NCBI GenBank assembly: GCA_031292615.1
Contig: JARLGT010000126.1
Span: 1 to 38,876 of the forward strand
Length of the DNA: 38,876 nt
Direction of reading: 5' to 3'
DNA from: Coriobacteriia bacterium
Lineage (GTDB): Bacteria > Actinomycetota > Coriobacteriia > Anaerosomatales > JAAXUF01
The position numbers and the translations under genes are program-made. Below are positions 17,458 to 26,681 of the stretch, one piece after another. The notes beneath the pieces were generated by a model. The model saw nothing but the letters and a program-made list of their open reading frames with translations, was not told the origin of the DNA and searched no databases. How positions within the stretch are numbered: position 1 is the stretch's first letter; the number at the start of each line of letters is the position of its first letter.

Positions 17458-18237
17458 CTAGGCATGCCCCTTCTCTATCCGCTTTGCCCTCTGCCACAGC
17501 GCTTCTTGCGCCTCGAGCCCCAGCTCGTCGAGCTTGGTGCCCCCCTCGGCAGCGGCCTTCTCCATCGCCGACCAACGTCCCCGGAACTTGTCGCACGTTC
17601 CGCGAAGCGCCGTCTCGGCATCGATGCCTTGTTTGCGAGCCAGATTCACGATCGAGAACAGCAGATCGCCGATCTCGTCTTGCGCGCCGGGACTGCCGGG
17701 CTCTTCGGCCTTGAGTTCGTCGATCTCCTCGTGCACCTTGGCCCATACCCCTTCGAGGCTATCCCACTCAAACCCTGCCGAGACGGCCTTGCGCGATATG
17801 GTCTGCGCGAGCATCAGTGCGGGCAGCGCGTGGGGCACGGTGTCGAGCAGACCCTGCTGCTTCTCGGCGCGCTCGACGCTCTTGATCTGGTCCCAGGTGC
17901 GGGTAACAGCCGCAGCATCCTCGGCAGCAGCGTCACCGAACACGTGCGGGTGGCGGCGCACAATCTTGGCGTGAATGGCGGCGACAACGTCGTCGATGGT
18001 GAACTCGCCTGCGTCGGCGGCGATCTGCGACTGCAGGACCACCTGCAACAAAACGTCGCCGAGCTCCTCTCGGATATCGGCGACGTCGTGAGTCTCTATG
18101 GCGTGGACGGCCTCGTAGGCCTCTTCCACCATGTTCTTGGCGATCGAGTCGTGCGTCTGCTCGCGATCCCAAGGGCAACCCCCCGGGCCGCGAAGGACCG
18201 CAATGAGATCGACGAACTCGTCGAACCCGTGGCTCAC
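17458..18237 (-). CDS. mazG: Nucleoside triphosphate pyrophosphohydrolase MazG
   Basis: Cleaves NTPs, including damaged or signalling nucleotides, to NMP and pyrophosphate. The 259 residues contain two MazG domains: the first with GGCPWDREQTHDSI, the metal-binding EEAYEA and EELGDVLLQVVLQ; the second with EEIDELKAEE and DEIGDLLFSIVNLAR. The ExxE and ExxD metal-binding patterns are present in both. It lies 18 bases after the PrsA-like gene and directly abuts eno. Cytosolic; a house-cleaning or stringent-response-related role is known for the family. Confidence 0.95.
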   Translation of the reverse strand: MSHGFDEFVDLIAVLRGPGGCPWDREQTHDSIAKNMVEEAYEAVHAIETHDVADIREELGDVLLQVVLQSQIAADAGEFTIDDVVAAIHAKIVRRHPHVFGDAAAEDAAAVTRTWDQIKSVERAEKQQGLLDTVPHALPALMLAQTISRKAVSAGFEWDSLEGVWAKVHEEIDELKAEEPGSPGAQDEIGDLLFSIVNLARKQGIDAETALRGTCDKFRGRWSAMEKAAAEGGTKLDELGLEAQEALWQRAKRIEKGHA

Positions 18238-18255
18238 GATCCCCCTACCCCGCCG

Positions 18256-19272
18256 CTAGTTGGTTGTAGTCGACGGGGCGGTGCCTGAAGCCGAGGTGCT
18301 GCCACCCTTGGCGGCGTTGGGCTTGAGGTCGGCCTCGACGTATTCGATCTTCGCGTTCTTGCGCAGGTCGTTGAGGAACTGCTGGTAAGCGTCGCTGCGA
18401 CGTTGCTGCACGATGATCTGCTGGATCTGCGACTTCACGTCCGCCAGCGGCTGCTGGGTACCGGAGCGAACGTCGGTGACCAGAATGATGTGCCAGCCGT
18501 ACGGTGACTGCACGAGGCCCGACATCTGGCCCTTGTTCAGCTTGTCGAGAGCCGCCTGGAACTCGGGCACGTAGGCCGTCGTCGGCCATCCGAGGTCGCC
18601 GCCCTTGGAAGCGGTAGCGGTGTCGATCGAGTACTTGCGGGCAGCATCCGGAAGCGTGATCGTTCCGGCTTGGATCTCCTTGAGCACCTTGGCCGCCAGC
18701 GCCTTGTCCTCCGGCTTGAAGAGGATGTGGCTGGCGCGCTTCGCCGGCTTCTGGAAGAACTGCGACTTGTTCTTGTCGTAGTAAGCCTGGATATCGGACT
18801 GGCTGACCGTCTGATTGGCGGACAGCGTCTCGACAAGCTTCTGCGTCACAAGCTGGTTGCGAATCTGGGACTTGAGCTGGTCCAGGGTCATGCCAGCGCT
18901 CTTGAGCGCCGAGTCAAACTGCGTGGAGTCCTTGAAACCGCTCTTGAGCTGGTCGATCTGCTTCTGGACGTCGGCGTCGGAGACGTCGATGCCTTTGCTC
19001 TTCGCGGCCTGCTCGATGAGGTCCTGGTTGATCAGGTTCTCCAACAGCCTCTGCTTGAAGTCGAGAAGTCGACCCTGCGCGTCAGTCCCCGTGAACATCT
19101 GCGGATACTGCTTCTTGAGCTGGTCGAGTTGTGCATTGAGGTCCGAGACCTTGATCACCTGGCCGTTGACCTTCGCCGCGACGTCCTTGTTGCTGCAGCC
19201 GGTCAGTGCCACGACACCCAATAGCATGACGGCGCAGAGAGCGACGGCAAGCGCAAAACGCATCGGCTTCAT
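18256..19272 (-). CDS. prsA: PrsA/SurA-type peptidyl-prolyl isomerase lipoprotein
   Basis: This 338-residue secreted foldase has a signal peptide ending in lipobox LTGC (cysteine near residue 26). An SurA_N-like helical region follows (about 30-165, containing VNGQVIKVSDLNAQL and a long Lys/Gln-rich stretch). The parvulin domain spans about 175-275, seen as RASHILFKPEDKALAAKVL, KGGDLGWPTTAYVPEFQ and VQSPYGWHIILV. The C-terminal tail is Ser/Thr-rich. Such lipoproteins help secreted proteins fold outside the membrane. It begins 31 bases after mfd. The PrsA or SurA label is by architecture; lipid anchoring favours PrsA. Confidence 0.9.
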   Translation of the reverse strand: MKPMRFALAVALCAVMLLGVVALTGCSNKDVAAKVNGQVIKVSDLNAQLDQLKKQYPQMFTGTDAQGRLLDFKQRLLENLINQDLIEQAAKSKGIDVSDADVQKQIDQLKSGFKDSTQFDSALKSAGMTLDQLKSQIRNQLVTQKLVETLSANQTVSQSDIQAYYDKNKSQFFQKPAKRASHILFKPEDKALAAKVLKEIQAGTITLPDAARKYSIDTATASKGGDLGWPTTAYVPEFQAALDKLNKGQMSGLVQSPYGWHIILVTDVRSGTQQPLADVKSQIQQIIVQQRRSDAYQQFLNDLRKNAKIEYVEADLKPNAAKGGSTSASGTAPSTTTN

Positions 19273-19303
19273 CGTTCGAATCCTCCTGATAGCGGATTAA
19301 AGC

Positions 19304-22300
19304 TCACGCGAGTATAGCATCCAGTAGGCCAAGGGCCGCCGTGGTCACGGACTCTCCATAACCCAACGGTAGGGCTATCTTCTTCTCCTTCTCGATCCAC
19401 ACCGCACCACGCGCTTGAAGCTGGCCTTTTCGCTCGTCAGACAGGTGCACGGGGGCGATAATGAGGCGCTTGCGAGCGATGGTGACCGACGTGGCTTTGA
19501 CCTCGGCGGCAAGCGCTCGAATGCGCGCCACGTCGACGAGGTTGCGGGCCGTCTCGGGCGCCGCGCCGAAGCGCTCCACCATCTCGCGGTAGACCTGATC
19601 GATCGCTTCGATCGAGGGCGAGCCGGCCAGTCGCCGGTAGATGCGCACGCGCTCGTCGACCGCATCGACGTACTCCTCGGGCAGGAACGCCGAGATCGGC
19701 AGGTCGACGCGCACGTCGGGATGAGCGACAACGGGCTCGCCGCGTGCCTCGCTGACGGCCTCCATCAGCATCTGCGCGAACAGGTCGAAACCGACCTGGC
19801 TCATCTGCCCGCTTTGCTCGGCGCCGAGAAGCGAGCCGGCGCCGCGAATCTCGAGGTCCTTCATGGCGATCTTGATGCCGCTGCCAAGCTCGGTGTTGTC
19901 GCCGATGGCTGTGAGGCGCTCGACCGCCTGCTCGCTGAGCGACTCGTGGCGCGGGAAGAGGAAGTAGCCGTACGCCTTGACGTGGCTGCGGCCCACGCGG
20001 CCCTTGAGCTGGTAGAGCTGTGCCAGGCCCAGGCGCTGCGAGTCCTCGATGATGAGCGTGTTGGAGTGCGGGTTGTCGATGCCTGACTCGATGATGGTGG
20101 TGGCGACAAGCACGTCGTACTCGTTTGCGGCGAACGCCTCCATGACAGACTCGAGTTCGCGTTCGCTCATCTGCCCGTGCGCAACGCCGATACGCGCTTC
20201 CGGAGCCGCGGTGCACACGCGGCGAACCGCGTCGTCGATCGTCTTGACGCGGTTGGAGACGTAGTAGACCTGGCCGCCGCGCTCGAGTTCTCGGCGGACC
20301 GCACCGGAGACGACGTCCTCGTCCCACTCGCCCACGTGCACCTGCACGGGGAAGCGGTTGGGCGGCGGAGTGTCGATGACGCTCATGTCGCGCACGCCGG
20401 ACAGCGACATCTGCAGCGTGCGCGGAATCGGTGTTGCCGACAGCGCCAGCACGTCGATCTGCTCGCGCAGGTTCTTGATGTGCTCCTTGTGCTCGACGCC
20501 GAATCGCTGCTCCTCGTCGATGATCACGAGGCCCAGGTTCTTAGGGGCGACGTCGTGGCTGAGCAGGCGGTGCGTGCCGATCAGGATGTCGACCTCACCT
20601 GAAGCAAAGCCCTGCAGCGCGGCCTTGATCTGCACCTCCGAGCGGAAACGTGAGAGCACCTCGACGCGCACCGGGAAGGGCGCGAAGCGCTCCGAGAAGG
20701 TTGTGTAGTGCTGCTGGGCAAGAATCGTCGTCGGGCACAGCACCATGACTTGCTTGCGGTCTTGCGTGGCCTTGAATGCCGCGCGGATCGCCACCTCGGT
20801 CTTGCCGTAGCCCACGTCGCCGCAGATCAGGCGGTCCATCGGCTTGTCCGACTCCATGTCGGCCTTGACGTCGGCGATCGCGGCGAGCTGATCGGGCGTC
20901 TCCTCGAACGGGAAGGCGGCTTCCATCTCCATCTGCCACGGAGTGTCCTCGCGATACGTGTAGCCAGCCACGGTCGCGCGGCGCGCGTACAGGTCCACCA
21001 GGTCGAACGCAAGCTGGCGCGCCGCCTTGCGAGCCTTGCCCGTCGCGCGCGACCAATCCGCGGTGTTCAGGCGTGTGATGCGCGGCGAGCCGCCGTCGGC
21101 GCCAACGTACTTGGTGACGCGGTCGATCTGGTCGACCGGCACGTAGAGCTTGTCGCCGCGCGCGTACTCGAGTAGCAGGTAGACGCGGTCCTGGCCGAGA
21201 ACCTCCTGGCGCACGATCTCTTTGAACAGCCCTATGCCGTGGGTGGCGTGAACCACGTAGTCGCCGGGGGCGAAGGCGAACGTCACTTTGGTCGGGTCAA
21301 TCTCGCGGCGCTGACGGCGCACGGCGCTTCTCGGGTAGACATCGTCGACGCTGATGACCGCGATCTGCGCCTCGCCGATGACGAAGCCGGCTGGCACGTC
21401 GGTGTCGGTGACGTCGATGTTGCCCTTCTTCAGCGGCCGCGCGTCGACGTGCCCATCTGGGTCCGCGCCGTCGGCGAAGTCGCGCTCGCGCGTGATTGAG
21501 AGGCCTGACTCGGCAAGCGTGTCGGCGATCCGTCCGCGCGTCCTGCGGTCTGGGACCGCCAGCGCGATGGCCATCCCCGCCGAGAGAAGCGAGCGGATGC
21601 CACCGACGAAGCGCTCCTCGCCACCTGAGACCTCGGGGCGGCACGCGGTGAGCTCGGCGTCCACACCGCTGCCAGCGCGCAGCAAGGAGAGCAGCGTGAG
21701 GCGCTGACGCTCGCCCAGGTCGAGCTGGCCCGGCGTGAGGTAGAGACCAGCGAGCGTGGTTGCGCGCAGGAGCTTCTCGGCAAGGCCGGAGAGTTCCTCG
21801 TGGCGGCGGGACGCGTCGTCGAAGAGCGTGCGGGGCTCGGCGGCCACTACGAGCACGTCGGCGCCGAGGTAGTCGGTGGGCGCGCCGACCTTCTTGTAGA
21901 GCAGCGGCAGGTAGCGCTCGATTCCGTTGAAGTACACGCCTTGCTGAATCATCTCGAGGTGATGTGCCAGAACCGTGTCGGTGCGGGCCTTCTCGCCCAG
22001 CACCTTGACGACGTTCTCGGCACCGCGCGCGCCAAGCACAAGCTCGCGGCACGGGTAGATCTCGATGGGCTCGGAGTCACCGATGGTCTGACCTGTGGTG
22101 GGCACGTAGCGCTTAAGCGTCTCGATCTCGTCGCCGAACAGGTCGGCGCGCACCGGCGAAAGCGTGCCGGTGCCGTAGACGTCCAGAGTGCCGCCGCGTA
22201 CCGCGAACTGGCCAGGGGCCTCGGCGACCTCGACGCGCTCGTAGCCCATGCGGGTAAGGCGCTCGGTTGCCTCTTCCAGTTCCAGCGAGCCGCCGGCGCC

Positions 22301-22726
22301 CATCACGAACGGGTCGAACGCGCGGCTGCCTTGCGGCGGGACGGTGCGCAGAAGCGCCCGTGCCGAGGCGACCACGACGACGGGGCGGTTCTTGTCCAGC
22401 GCGTAGAGCGCTCGCGCGCGAGCGCCCACCTGGTCGAGGTCGGGCGCAGCGTCGCTCCACGGCAGGTCCGTGCGGTCCGGGTAGTGCAGCACCTGCTCCC
22501 GGCCGAGGAACGCTGCGGTCTGGCGCCAGTAGCGCTCGGCGGCTTCCTCGCCGGCGACAACGACCAGCGTCGGGCGCGCCATGTCGGAGTGCAGCGCAGC
22601 GGTGAGCGCAGGACGCACCAGGCCGGGGGTCGCGAGCGTGGCGTCTTCGCCGCGGCCGAGCATCTCGGCGATCGTGCGGTACGACTCGGCGGTGGAAAGC
22701 GAGGCTGCGAGGCGGCGGATCAGCAT
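19304..22726 (-). CDS. mfd: Transcription-repair coupling factor Mfd
   Basis: Removes RNA polymerase stalled at DNA damage and recruits UvrA. AGGAGC seven bases before the ATG at 22726 gives 1,140 residues, the normal family length; the longer open frame to 22903 crosses the promoter and is not used. The N-terminal UvrB-like module, a CarD-like polymerase-binding segment (containing PGDYVVHATHGIGLF) and the superfamily II helicase core are present: Walker A GDVGYGKTEVA near 633, DEEQRFG near 737, SATPIPRTL after it, then the translocation motif region and the C-terminal TRCF domain. First gene of mfd-prsA-mazG-eno. Confidence 0.97.
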   Translation of the reverse strand: MLIRRLAASLSTAESYRTIAEMLGRGEDATLATPGLVRPALTAALHSDMARPTLVVVAGEEAAERYWRQTAAFLGREQVLHYPDRTDLPWSDAAPDLDQVGARARALYALDKNRPVVVVASARALLRTVPPQGSRAFDPFVMGAGGSLELEEATERLTRMGYERVEVAEAPGQFAVRGGTLDVYGTGTLSPVRADLFGDEIETLKRYVPTTGQTIGDSEPIEIYPCRELVLGARGAENVVKVLGEKARTDTVLAHHLEMIQQGVYFNGIERYLPLLYKKVGAPTDYLGADVLVVAAEPRTLFDDASRRHEELSGLAEKLLRATTLAGLYLTPGQLDLGERQRLTLLSLLRAGSGVDAELTACRPEVSGGEERFVGGIRSLLSAGMAIALAVPDRRTRGRIADTLAESGLSITRERDFADGADPDGHVDARPLKKGNIDVTDTDVPAGFVIGEAQIAVISVDDVYPRSAVRRQRREIDPTKVTFAFAPGDYVVHATHGIGLFKEIVRQEVLGQDRVYLLLEYARGDKLYVPVDQIDRVTKYVGADGGSPRITRLNTADWSRATGKARKAARQLAFDLVDLYARRATVAGYTYREDTPWQMEMEAAFPFEETPDQLAAIADVKADMESDKPMDRLICGDVGYGKTEVAIRAAFKATQDRKQVMVLCPTTILAQQHYTTFSERFAPFPVRVEVLSRFRSEVQIKAALQGFASGEVDILIGTHRLLSHDVAPKNLGLVIIDEEQRFGVEHKEHIKNLREQIDVLALSATPIPRTLQMSLSGVRDMSVIDTPPPNRFPVQVHVGEWDEDVVSGAVRRELERGGQVYYVSNRVKTIDDAVRRVCTAAPEARIGVAHGQMSERELESVMEAFAANEYDVLVATTIIESGIDNPHSNTLIIEDSQRLGLAQLYQLKGRVGRSHVKAYGYFLFPRHESLSEQAVERLTAIGDNTELGSGIKIAMKDLEIRGAGSLLGAEQSGQMSQVGFDLFAQMLMEAVSEARGEPVVAHPDVRVDLPISAFLPEEYVDAVDERVRIYRRLAGSPSIEAIDQVYREMVERFGAAPETARNLVDVARIRALAAEVKATSVTIARKRLIIAPVHLSDERKGQLQARGAVWIEKEKKIALPLGYGESVTTAALGLLDAILA

Positions 22727-22826
22727 GGGGTGGAGCTCCTGTTTCGACTCGGTGCGACTCTGCTCATGCTGCGGGACGGAACAGCACGAAAGCCCGCATC
22801 CGGCAGACGCCGGGCGGGGACGCCCC

Positions 22827-22855
22827 AGCCTAGACCCGTGCACGAGGAGGGTCAA
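22827..22855 (-). promoter_or_regulatory. Promoter for mfd
   Basis: On the - strand TTGACC (22850-22855) and TAGGCT (22827-22832) are separated by exactly 17 bases and lie about 100 bases before the mfd ATG. Five of six -35 bases match. The + strand gene starting at 22930 needs its own promoter in the same 203-base gap; TACAAT is present near 22888 but without a clear -35. Confidence 0.6.
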
Positions 22856-22929
22856 GGCGCGAAAGCGGCCAATCCAAGGATGCGTACAATGCATACATCC
22901 CAAGCCACTCGAAAGGACCTACCCCGCGT

Positions 22930-24357
22930 ATGCCCGACCGTAGCGACAACAACGACACTTCCGAGCAACCCACTTCTGCCGAGTGCGACACGGACAGCGA
23001 GTTCCAGGAGCTGTGCGAGGTCGAGACGGAGGTCGCCGACGCCGCCGCTCCGCCGCAGAAGGTTGTGCGCAGCGGGGGCACGTTCGAGTCGTTCCGCAAC
23101 CCCGACTTCGCGTGGTTCTGGTCCGGCGCGCTGGTAAGCAACGTGGGCACGTGGATGCAGAACTACGCGCTCGGCATCGTTGTGTATTCGCTGCGGAGTT
23201 CGTCGTTCGACCTGGGCGCCATCAACTTCATCGTGGGCATCCCGGTGCTGTTTCTCGCGATCCCGGGCGGCCTGCTTGCCGACCGGGTCGACCGCCGCAA
23301 GCTACTCATCTGGATCCAGGTGGTCCTGCTCTTCCAGGCGAGCGCGCTGGGCTACCTGTACATGAACGGCACGCTTCGCGGCGGTACCAACGTCATCACG
23401 GCGCTAGCGTGGCTGGCGGGGCTGGGCATCGTCGCCGGCATCTTCTCGGCGATCCAGTTCCCGGCATGGCAGGCGATGATGCCGGACTTGGTGCCGCGCG
23501 AGTCGCTGCTCAACGGAATCGCGCTGAACTCGGCGCAGTTCCAATCCTCCAGGCTCATCGGCCCGCTTGCCGCTGGAGCGCTCGTAGTCGCCGGCTTTGG
23601 CATGGGCGACATCTTCTACGTCAACGCGGCGAGCTTCCTGTTCGTCATCGCTTCGCTCGCGATCATCCGACCACGCTTCGCTGTTCCCGCCGAGGAGCGA
23701 GCCGCAGGCCGCCCGCGCGAGGGCGCCGTCAAGACGCTGCTCGGCGGGCTTGAGTACGCGCGGCAGAACAAGGTCATCGGCGTGCTGATTCTCAGCACCG
23801 CTGTGATGACCATCTTCGGCTTCCCCTACATGACGCTGCTGCCGGCCATCATCAACCAGACGCTCGGCTTCGCCATCAACACCGACGGCTACAACCGCGC
23901 GGTCGCCATCGTGATGGCCACCAACGGCCTGGGCGCCATGGCGGGGGCGCTCAGCGTCGCGAGCCTGCCGGCCACGGTGCGTCGCAACCGCATCATCCCG
24001 TTCGCGCTGCTGGCATTTGGCGTCTCGCTGCTCGCGTTCTCGCTGACACGCAGCCTGTGGCTGATGGCGATCGTCTCGGCGTTCGCGGGCGCGGCGCTCA
24101 TGACCACCAACTCGCTAGCCAACACGTCGATTCAGTCCTCGACGCCGCCGCACCTGCGCGGCCGAGTCATGGGGCTGTTCGTCACGGCGTTCATGGGCAT
24201 CATGCCGATCTCGGGCCTGGCCTTCGGTACGCTGGGGCAGTTCATCGGCCCCTCCAACGCCGTGCTCATCGGCTCGGTCTTTCTGGTCGGCTGGTCGCTC
24301 TATCTCATCGTGAGCAATCCGCTCACCCGAGGCCAAGCCGCGCCAGCTTCCGCCTGA
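22930..24357 (+). CDS. MFS exporter, EntS/MFS_3 (DHA3-like) family, first of a tandem pair
   Basis: This 475-residue protein has about 45 acidic N-terminal residues and then roughly 12 transmembrane helices. FRNPDFAWFWSGALVSNVGTWMQ is the family's N-terminal signature block; LADRVDRRKLL is the MFS loop 2-3 motif. The LVPRESLLNGIALNSAQFQ and RLIGPLAAGAL stretch is typical of EntS-like drug or siderophore exporters driven by proton motive force. It shares extended similarity with the next gene, so the two arose by duplication. Substrate unknown. The start follows AAAGGA by about nine bases. Confidence 0.88.
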   Translation: MPDRSDNNDTSEQPTSAECDTDSEFQELCEVETEVADAAAPPQKVVRSGGTFESFRNPDFAWFWSGALVSNVGTWMQNYALGIVVYSLRSSSFDLGAINFIVGIPVLFLAIPGGLLADRVDRRKLLIWIQVVLLFQASALGYLYMNGTLRGGTNVITALAWLAGLGIVAGIFSAIQFPAWQAMMPDLVPRESLLNGIALNSAQFQSSRLIGPLAAGALVVAGFGMGDIFYVNAASFLFVIASLAIIRPRFAVPAEERAAGRPREGAVKTLLGGLEYARQNKVIGVLILSTAVMTIFGFPYMTLLPAIINQTLGFAINTDGYNRAVAIVMATNGLGAMAGALSVASLPATVRRNRIIPFALLAFGVSLLAFSLTRSLWLMAIVSAFAGAALMTTNSLANTSIQSSTPPHLRGRVMGLFVTAFMGIMPISGLAFGTLGQFIGPSNAVLIGSVFLVGWSLYLIVSNPLTRGQAAPASA

Positions 24358-24362
24358 CGGGG

Positions 24363-24394
24363 TATCCTCTCGCCAATCCCTTTTGCCGAGAGGA
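24363..24394 (+). promoter_or_regulatory. Leader hairpin covering the RBS of the second MFS gene
   Basis: TCCTCTCG (24365-24372) is perfectly complementary to CGAGAGGA (24387-24394), which includes the likely Shine-Dalgarno AGAGGA. The loop is 14 bases. If transcribed, the hairpin would hide the RBS. The upstream GGGGTATCCTC is shared with the leader of nth at 25920-25958. TATCCT could alternatively be a -10 box. Confidence 0.5.
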
Positions 24395-24403
24395 CCCGCC
24401 AAC

Positions 24404-25906
24404 GTGCCCCCCGAGCTGCCAGAAGAGCAACCGAGTGAACTCTACGATCGCCCAGTAGCCGAGAACCCCGACGACGTCGCCGATCAAGCGCCGCTGACGG
24501 TCGAGGCCGACATGGAGGTTCCCACGGCGGCGCTCGTGCGGCGCGGCTGGGCGACGAGCACGTTTGAGTCGTTCGCGCATCGCGACTTCACGCTGTTCTG
24601 GTCTGGCGCGCTGGTCAGCAATGTGGGCACGTGGATGCAGAACGCGGCGCTGGCGATTCTCGTCTACCGGATCCAGCCCGATAAGGCGTCGCTGAACACC
24701 GGCATCGTCCAGGGCTTGGCCGGGCTGCCCGTGCTGTTCCTCGCGATTCCGGCAGGTGCGCTGGCCGACCGAGTCGATCGCCGCAAACTCCTCATCTGGC
24801 TTCAGGTGGTCCTGCTCGCGCAGGCAGCCGCGATCGGCATCCTCTACGATGCGCAAGTGCTCAGCGCCGTGCGGCCGCTGTTCTCGCTGGTTCTCGTCTC
24901 GGCGCTCGGGCTTGTCGGCGGCATCTTCGTGGCGTTCCAAGGCCCAGCGTTCCAGTCGATGCTCCCGGACCTGGTTCCCCGCAAGTCGCTCATGAACGGC
25001 ATCGCGCTGAACTCGGCCCAACTCCAGACTTCGCGGATGCTCGGACCGGCGATCGTGGCCGGTATGCTGCTGGTGGGCTCCGGGCTGGGGCTCATCTTCT
25101 ACATCAACGCCGCGAGCTTCCTGTTCGTGATTGCGGCGCTTCTCGCGATCCGCCCGCGCGCCGAGTTCCACGCTGGCCATGGCGCCGAGGTACGCGGCGC
25201 GCCGGACGGCAAGAGAGCGGGCAACGGCAGGACCGCCGAAAGCGCGTGGCAGACGCTGACCGCAGGCATCTCCTACGCGCGCGAGCACCCAGCCATCGGC
25301 GTGCTCATCCTGACAACAGCGTTTCTCGTCTTCTTCGGCTTCCCGTACGTCATCATTCTCACGGCGATAATCCACGCTCGCATCCCGGGCTTGAACGACA
25401 AGGCCGTCGAGCACGTGTACGCGGTGGTCTACGCGTTCAACGGCGCCGGAGCGCTGATCGGATCGCTTGCTGTCGCCGGCCTTCCATCGACCATTCAGCG
25501 CAACCGCATCATCCCAATCACCCTGCTGACGTTCGCCGCACTCGTCGTCGCATTCTCGTTTGCGCCGAGCGTGCCGGTCATGTGCGCGATCACCCTGGTC
25601 GCAGGCGCGGCCTACATCTCGACCAGCTCGCTCGTGATGACATCAATCCAAGCAGCCGTTCCCGGATACCTGCGCGGGCGCGTCATGGCGCTGTTCATGA
25701 TGGCGTTCATGGGCGTCATGCCCCTGTCCGCCTTCGCGTTCGGGCCGCTGGGCCAAGCGATCGGACCCGACACGGCCGTGCTCGTAGGCGGAGTCGCGCT
25801 GGCCGTGTGGGCGCTCGTGCTCATCGCGCGGCCGGGATGGCTCGACGCGATCGGAACGCCGAACGCAAGCCAACGCACGAGCGCCGTCCCCGCGCCCCGC
25901 AGCTAG
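24404..25906 (+). CDS. MFS exporter, EntS/MFS_3 (DHA3-like) family, second of a tandem pair
   Basis: The GTG at 24404 follows AGAGGA; an in-frame TTG at 24383 is less likely because the RBS lies after it. The 500-residue product has an acidic, Pro-rich N-terminus, then FESFAHRDFTLFWSGALVS and about 12 membrane helices, LADRVDRRKLL, and LVPRKSLMNGIALNSAQ, closely following the upstream paralogue. A hydrophilic insert of about 35 residues around 250-285 (rich in Gly, Arg and Ala) marks the central loop. Likely a proton-driven exporter; whether the two paralogues act as a pair is unknown. Confidence 0.88.
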   Translation: MPPELPEEQPSELYDRPVAENPDDVADQAPLTVEADMEVPTAALVRRGWATSTFESFAHRDFTLFWSGALVSNVGTWMQNAALAILVYRIQPDKASLNTGIVQGLAGLPVLFLAIPAGALADRVDRRKLLIWLQVVLLAQAAAIGILYDAQVLSAVRPLFSLVLVSALGLVGGIFVAFQGPAFQSMLPDLVPRKSLMNGIALNSAQLQTSRMLGPAIVAGMLLVGSGLGLIFYINAASFLFVIAALLAIRPRAEFHAGHGAEVRGAPDGKRAGNGRTAESAWQTLTAGISYAREHPAIGVLILTTAFLVFFGFPYVIILTAIIHARIPGLNDKAVEHVYAVVYAFNGAGALIGSLAVAGLPSTIQRNRIIPITLLTFAALVVAFSFAPSVPVMCAITLVAGAAYISTSSLVMTSIQAAVPGYLRGRVMALFMMAFMGVMPLSAFAFGPLGQAIGPDTAVLVGGVALAVWALVLIARPGWLDAIGTPNASQRTSAVPAPRS

Positions 25907-25922
25907 CCCGACGCACGAGGGG

Positions 25923-25958
25923 TATCCTCGAACAGACCGTCCCGTTCGCCGAGAGGAT
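25923..25958 (+). promoter_or_regulatory. Leader hairpin covering the RBS of nth
   Basis: ATCCTC (25924-25929) is complementary to GAGGAT (25953-25958), which contains the Shine-Dalgarno sequence of nth. The leader shares GGGGTATCCTC and CGCCGAGAGGA-like blocks with the leader at 24363-24394, suggesting common descent or common control. Confidence 0.45.
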
Positions 25959-25966
25959 CTTCGCCG

Positions 25967-26668
25967 ATGACTCCGCGCGCATCCGACGAGCCCGTCCCGC
26001 AACTCACCCGCTCACAGCGCGAGGCGCTCGCGCCCATCTACGCCGAGCGCCTGAGCGAGCACTACGGCGATCCGCATGCGGCGCTCGAGTTCGTGAACGC
26101 CTACCAGCTGCTGATCGCCGTCATTCTGAGCGCTCAGACCACCGACGTTGGCGTGAACAAGGCCACACCGGCGCTGTTCAAGCGCTATCCGACCCCTGCC
26201 GCACTTGCCGAGGCCGACCAGCTCGAGGTCGAGGAGTACGTGCGCACGCTCGGCTTCTACCACCAGAAGGCCAAGAACATCATCCGCACATGCCAGATCA
26301 TCGTGGCCGAGTTCGGCGGCGACGTGCCCGACACGATGGAGGGCTTGACGTCGCTTCCGGGCGTAGCGCGAAAGACCGCCAACATCGTGCTGGGTGAAGC
26401 GTTCGGCAAGGTGGAGGGCATCGCGGTCGACACGCACGTGTTCCGGCTCGCGCACCGTTTCGGCCTGACCACCGAGAACGACCAGGACAAGGTCGAGCGC
26501 GACCTGATGAGCATCTTCCCGCCAGAGCACTGGCACCGCGTCAACTACGACCTCATCAACCACGGCCGAGCGATCTGCACCGCAAAGCGGCCCGCGTGCG
26601 GCGCGTGCTTCCTCAACGACGTGTGTCCGAGCGCGTTCGTGCCGGCCTCCTGGAGACAAACGCTGTAG
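25967..26668 (+). CDS. nth: Endonuclease III
   Basis: Base-excision glycosylase/AP lyase for oxidised pyrimidines. The 233 residues contain ILSAQTTD, the helix-hairpin-helix LPGVARKTANIVL with catalytic Lys136, catalytic Asp155 in VDTHVFRLAHR, and the [4Fe-4S] pattern C-x6-C-x2-C-x5-C at Cys204, 211, 214 and 220. The length fits actinobacterial members with short extra ends. ATG at 25967 lies nine bases after GAGAGGA. It follows the MFS pair closely and may be read from the same message; it converges on the next gene, with a perfect hairpin between them. Confidence 0.97.
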   Translation: MTPRASDEPVPQLTRSQREALAPIYAERLSEHYGDPHAALEFVNAYQLLIAVILSAQTTDVGVNKATPALFKRYPTPAALAEADQLEVEEYVRTLGFYHQKAKNIIRTCQIIVAEFGGDVPDTMEGLTSLPGVARKTANIVLGEAFGKVEGIAVDTHVFRLAHRFGLTTENDQDKVERDLMSIFPPEHWHRVNYDLINHGRAICTAKRPACGACFLNDVCPSAFVPASWRQTL

Positions 26669-26681
26669 TGTGCCGGTGTCT

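Noticed and set aside
22727-22903. 59-residue N-terminal extension of Mfd
   Set aside because: Crosses the likely mfd promoter and a good RBS at the later ATG; known Mfd proteins begin near that ATG.
24323-25414. 363-codon - strand open frame opposite the second MFS gene
   Set aside because: The product is highly charged with no domain, while the + strand encodes a clear membrane transporter.
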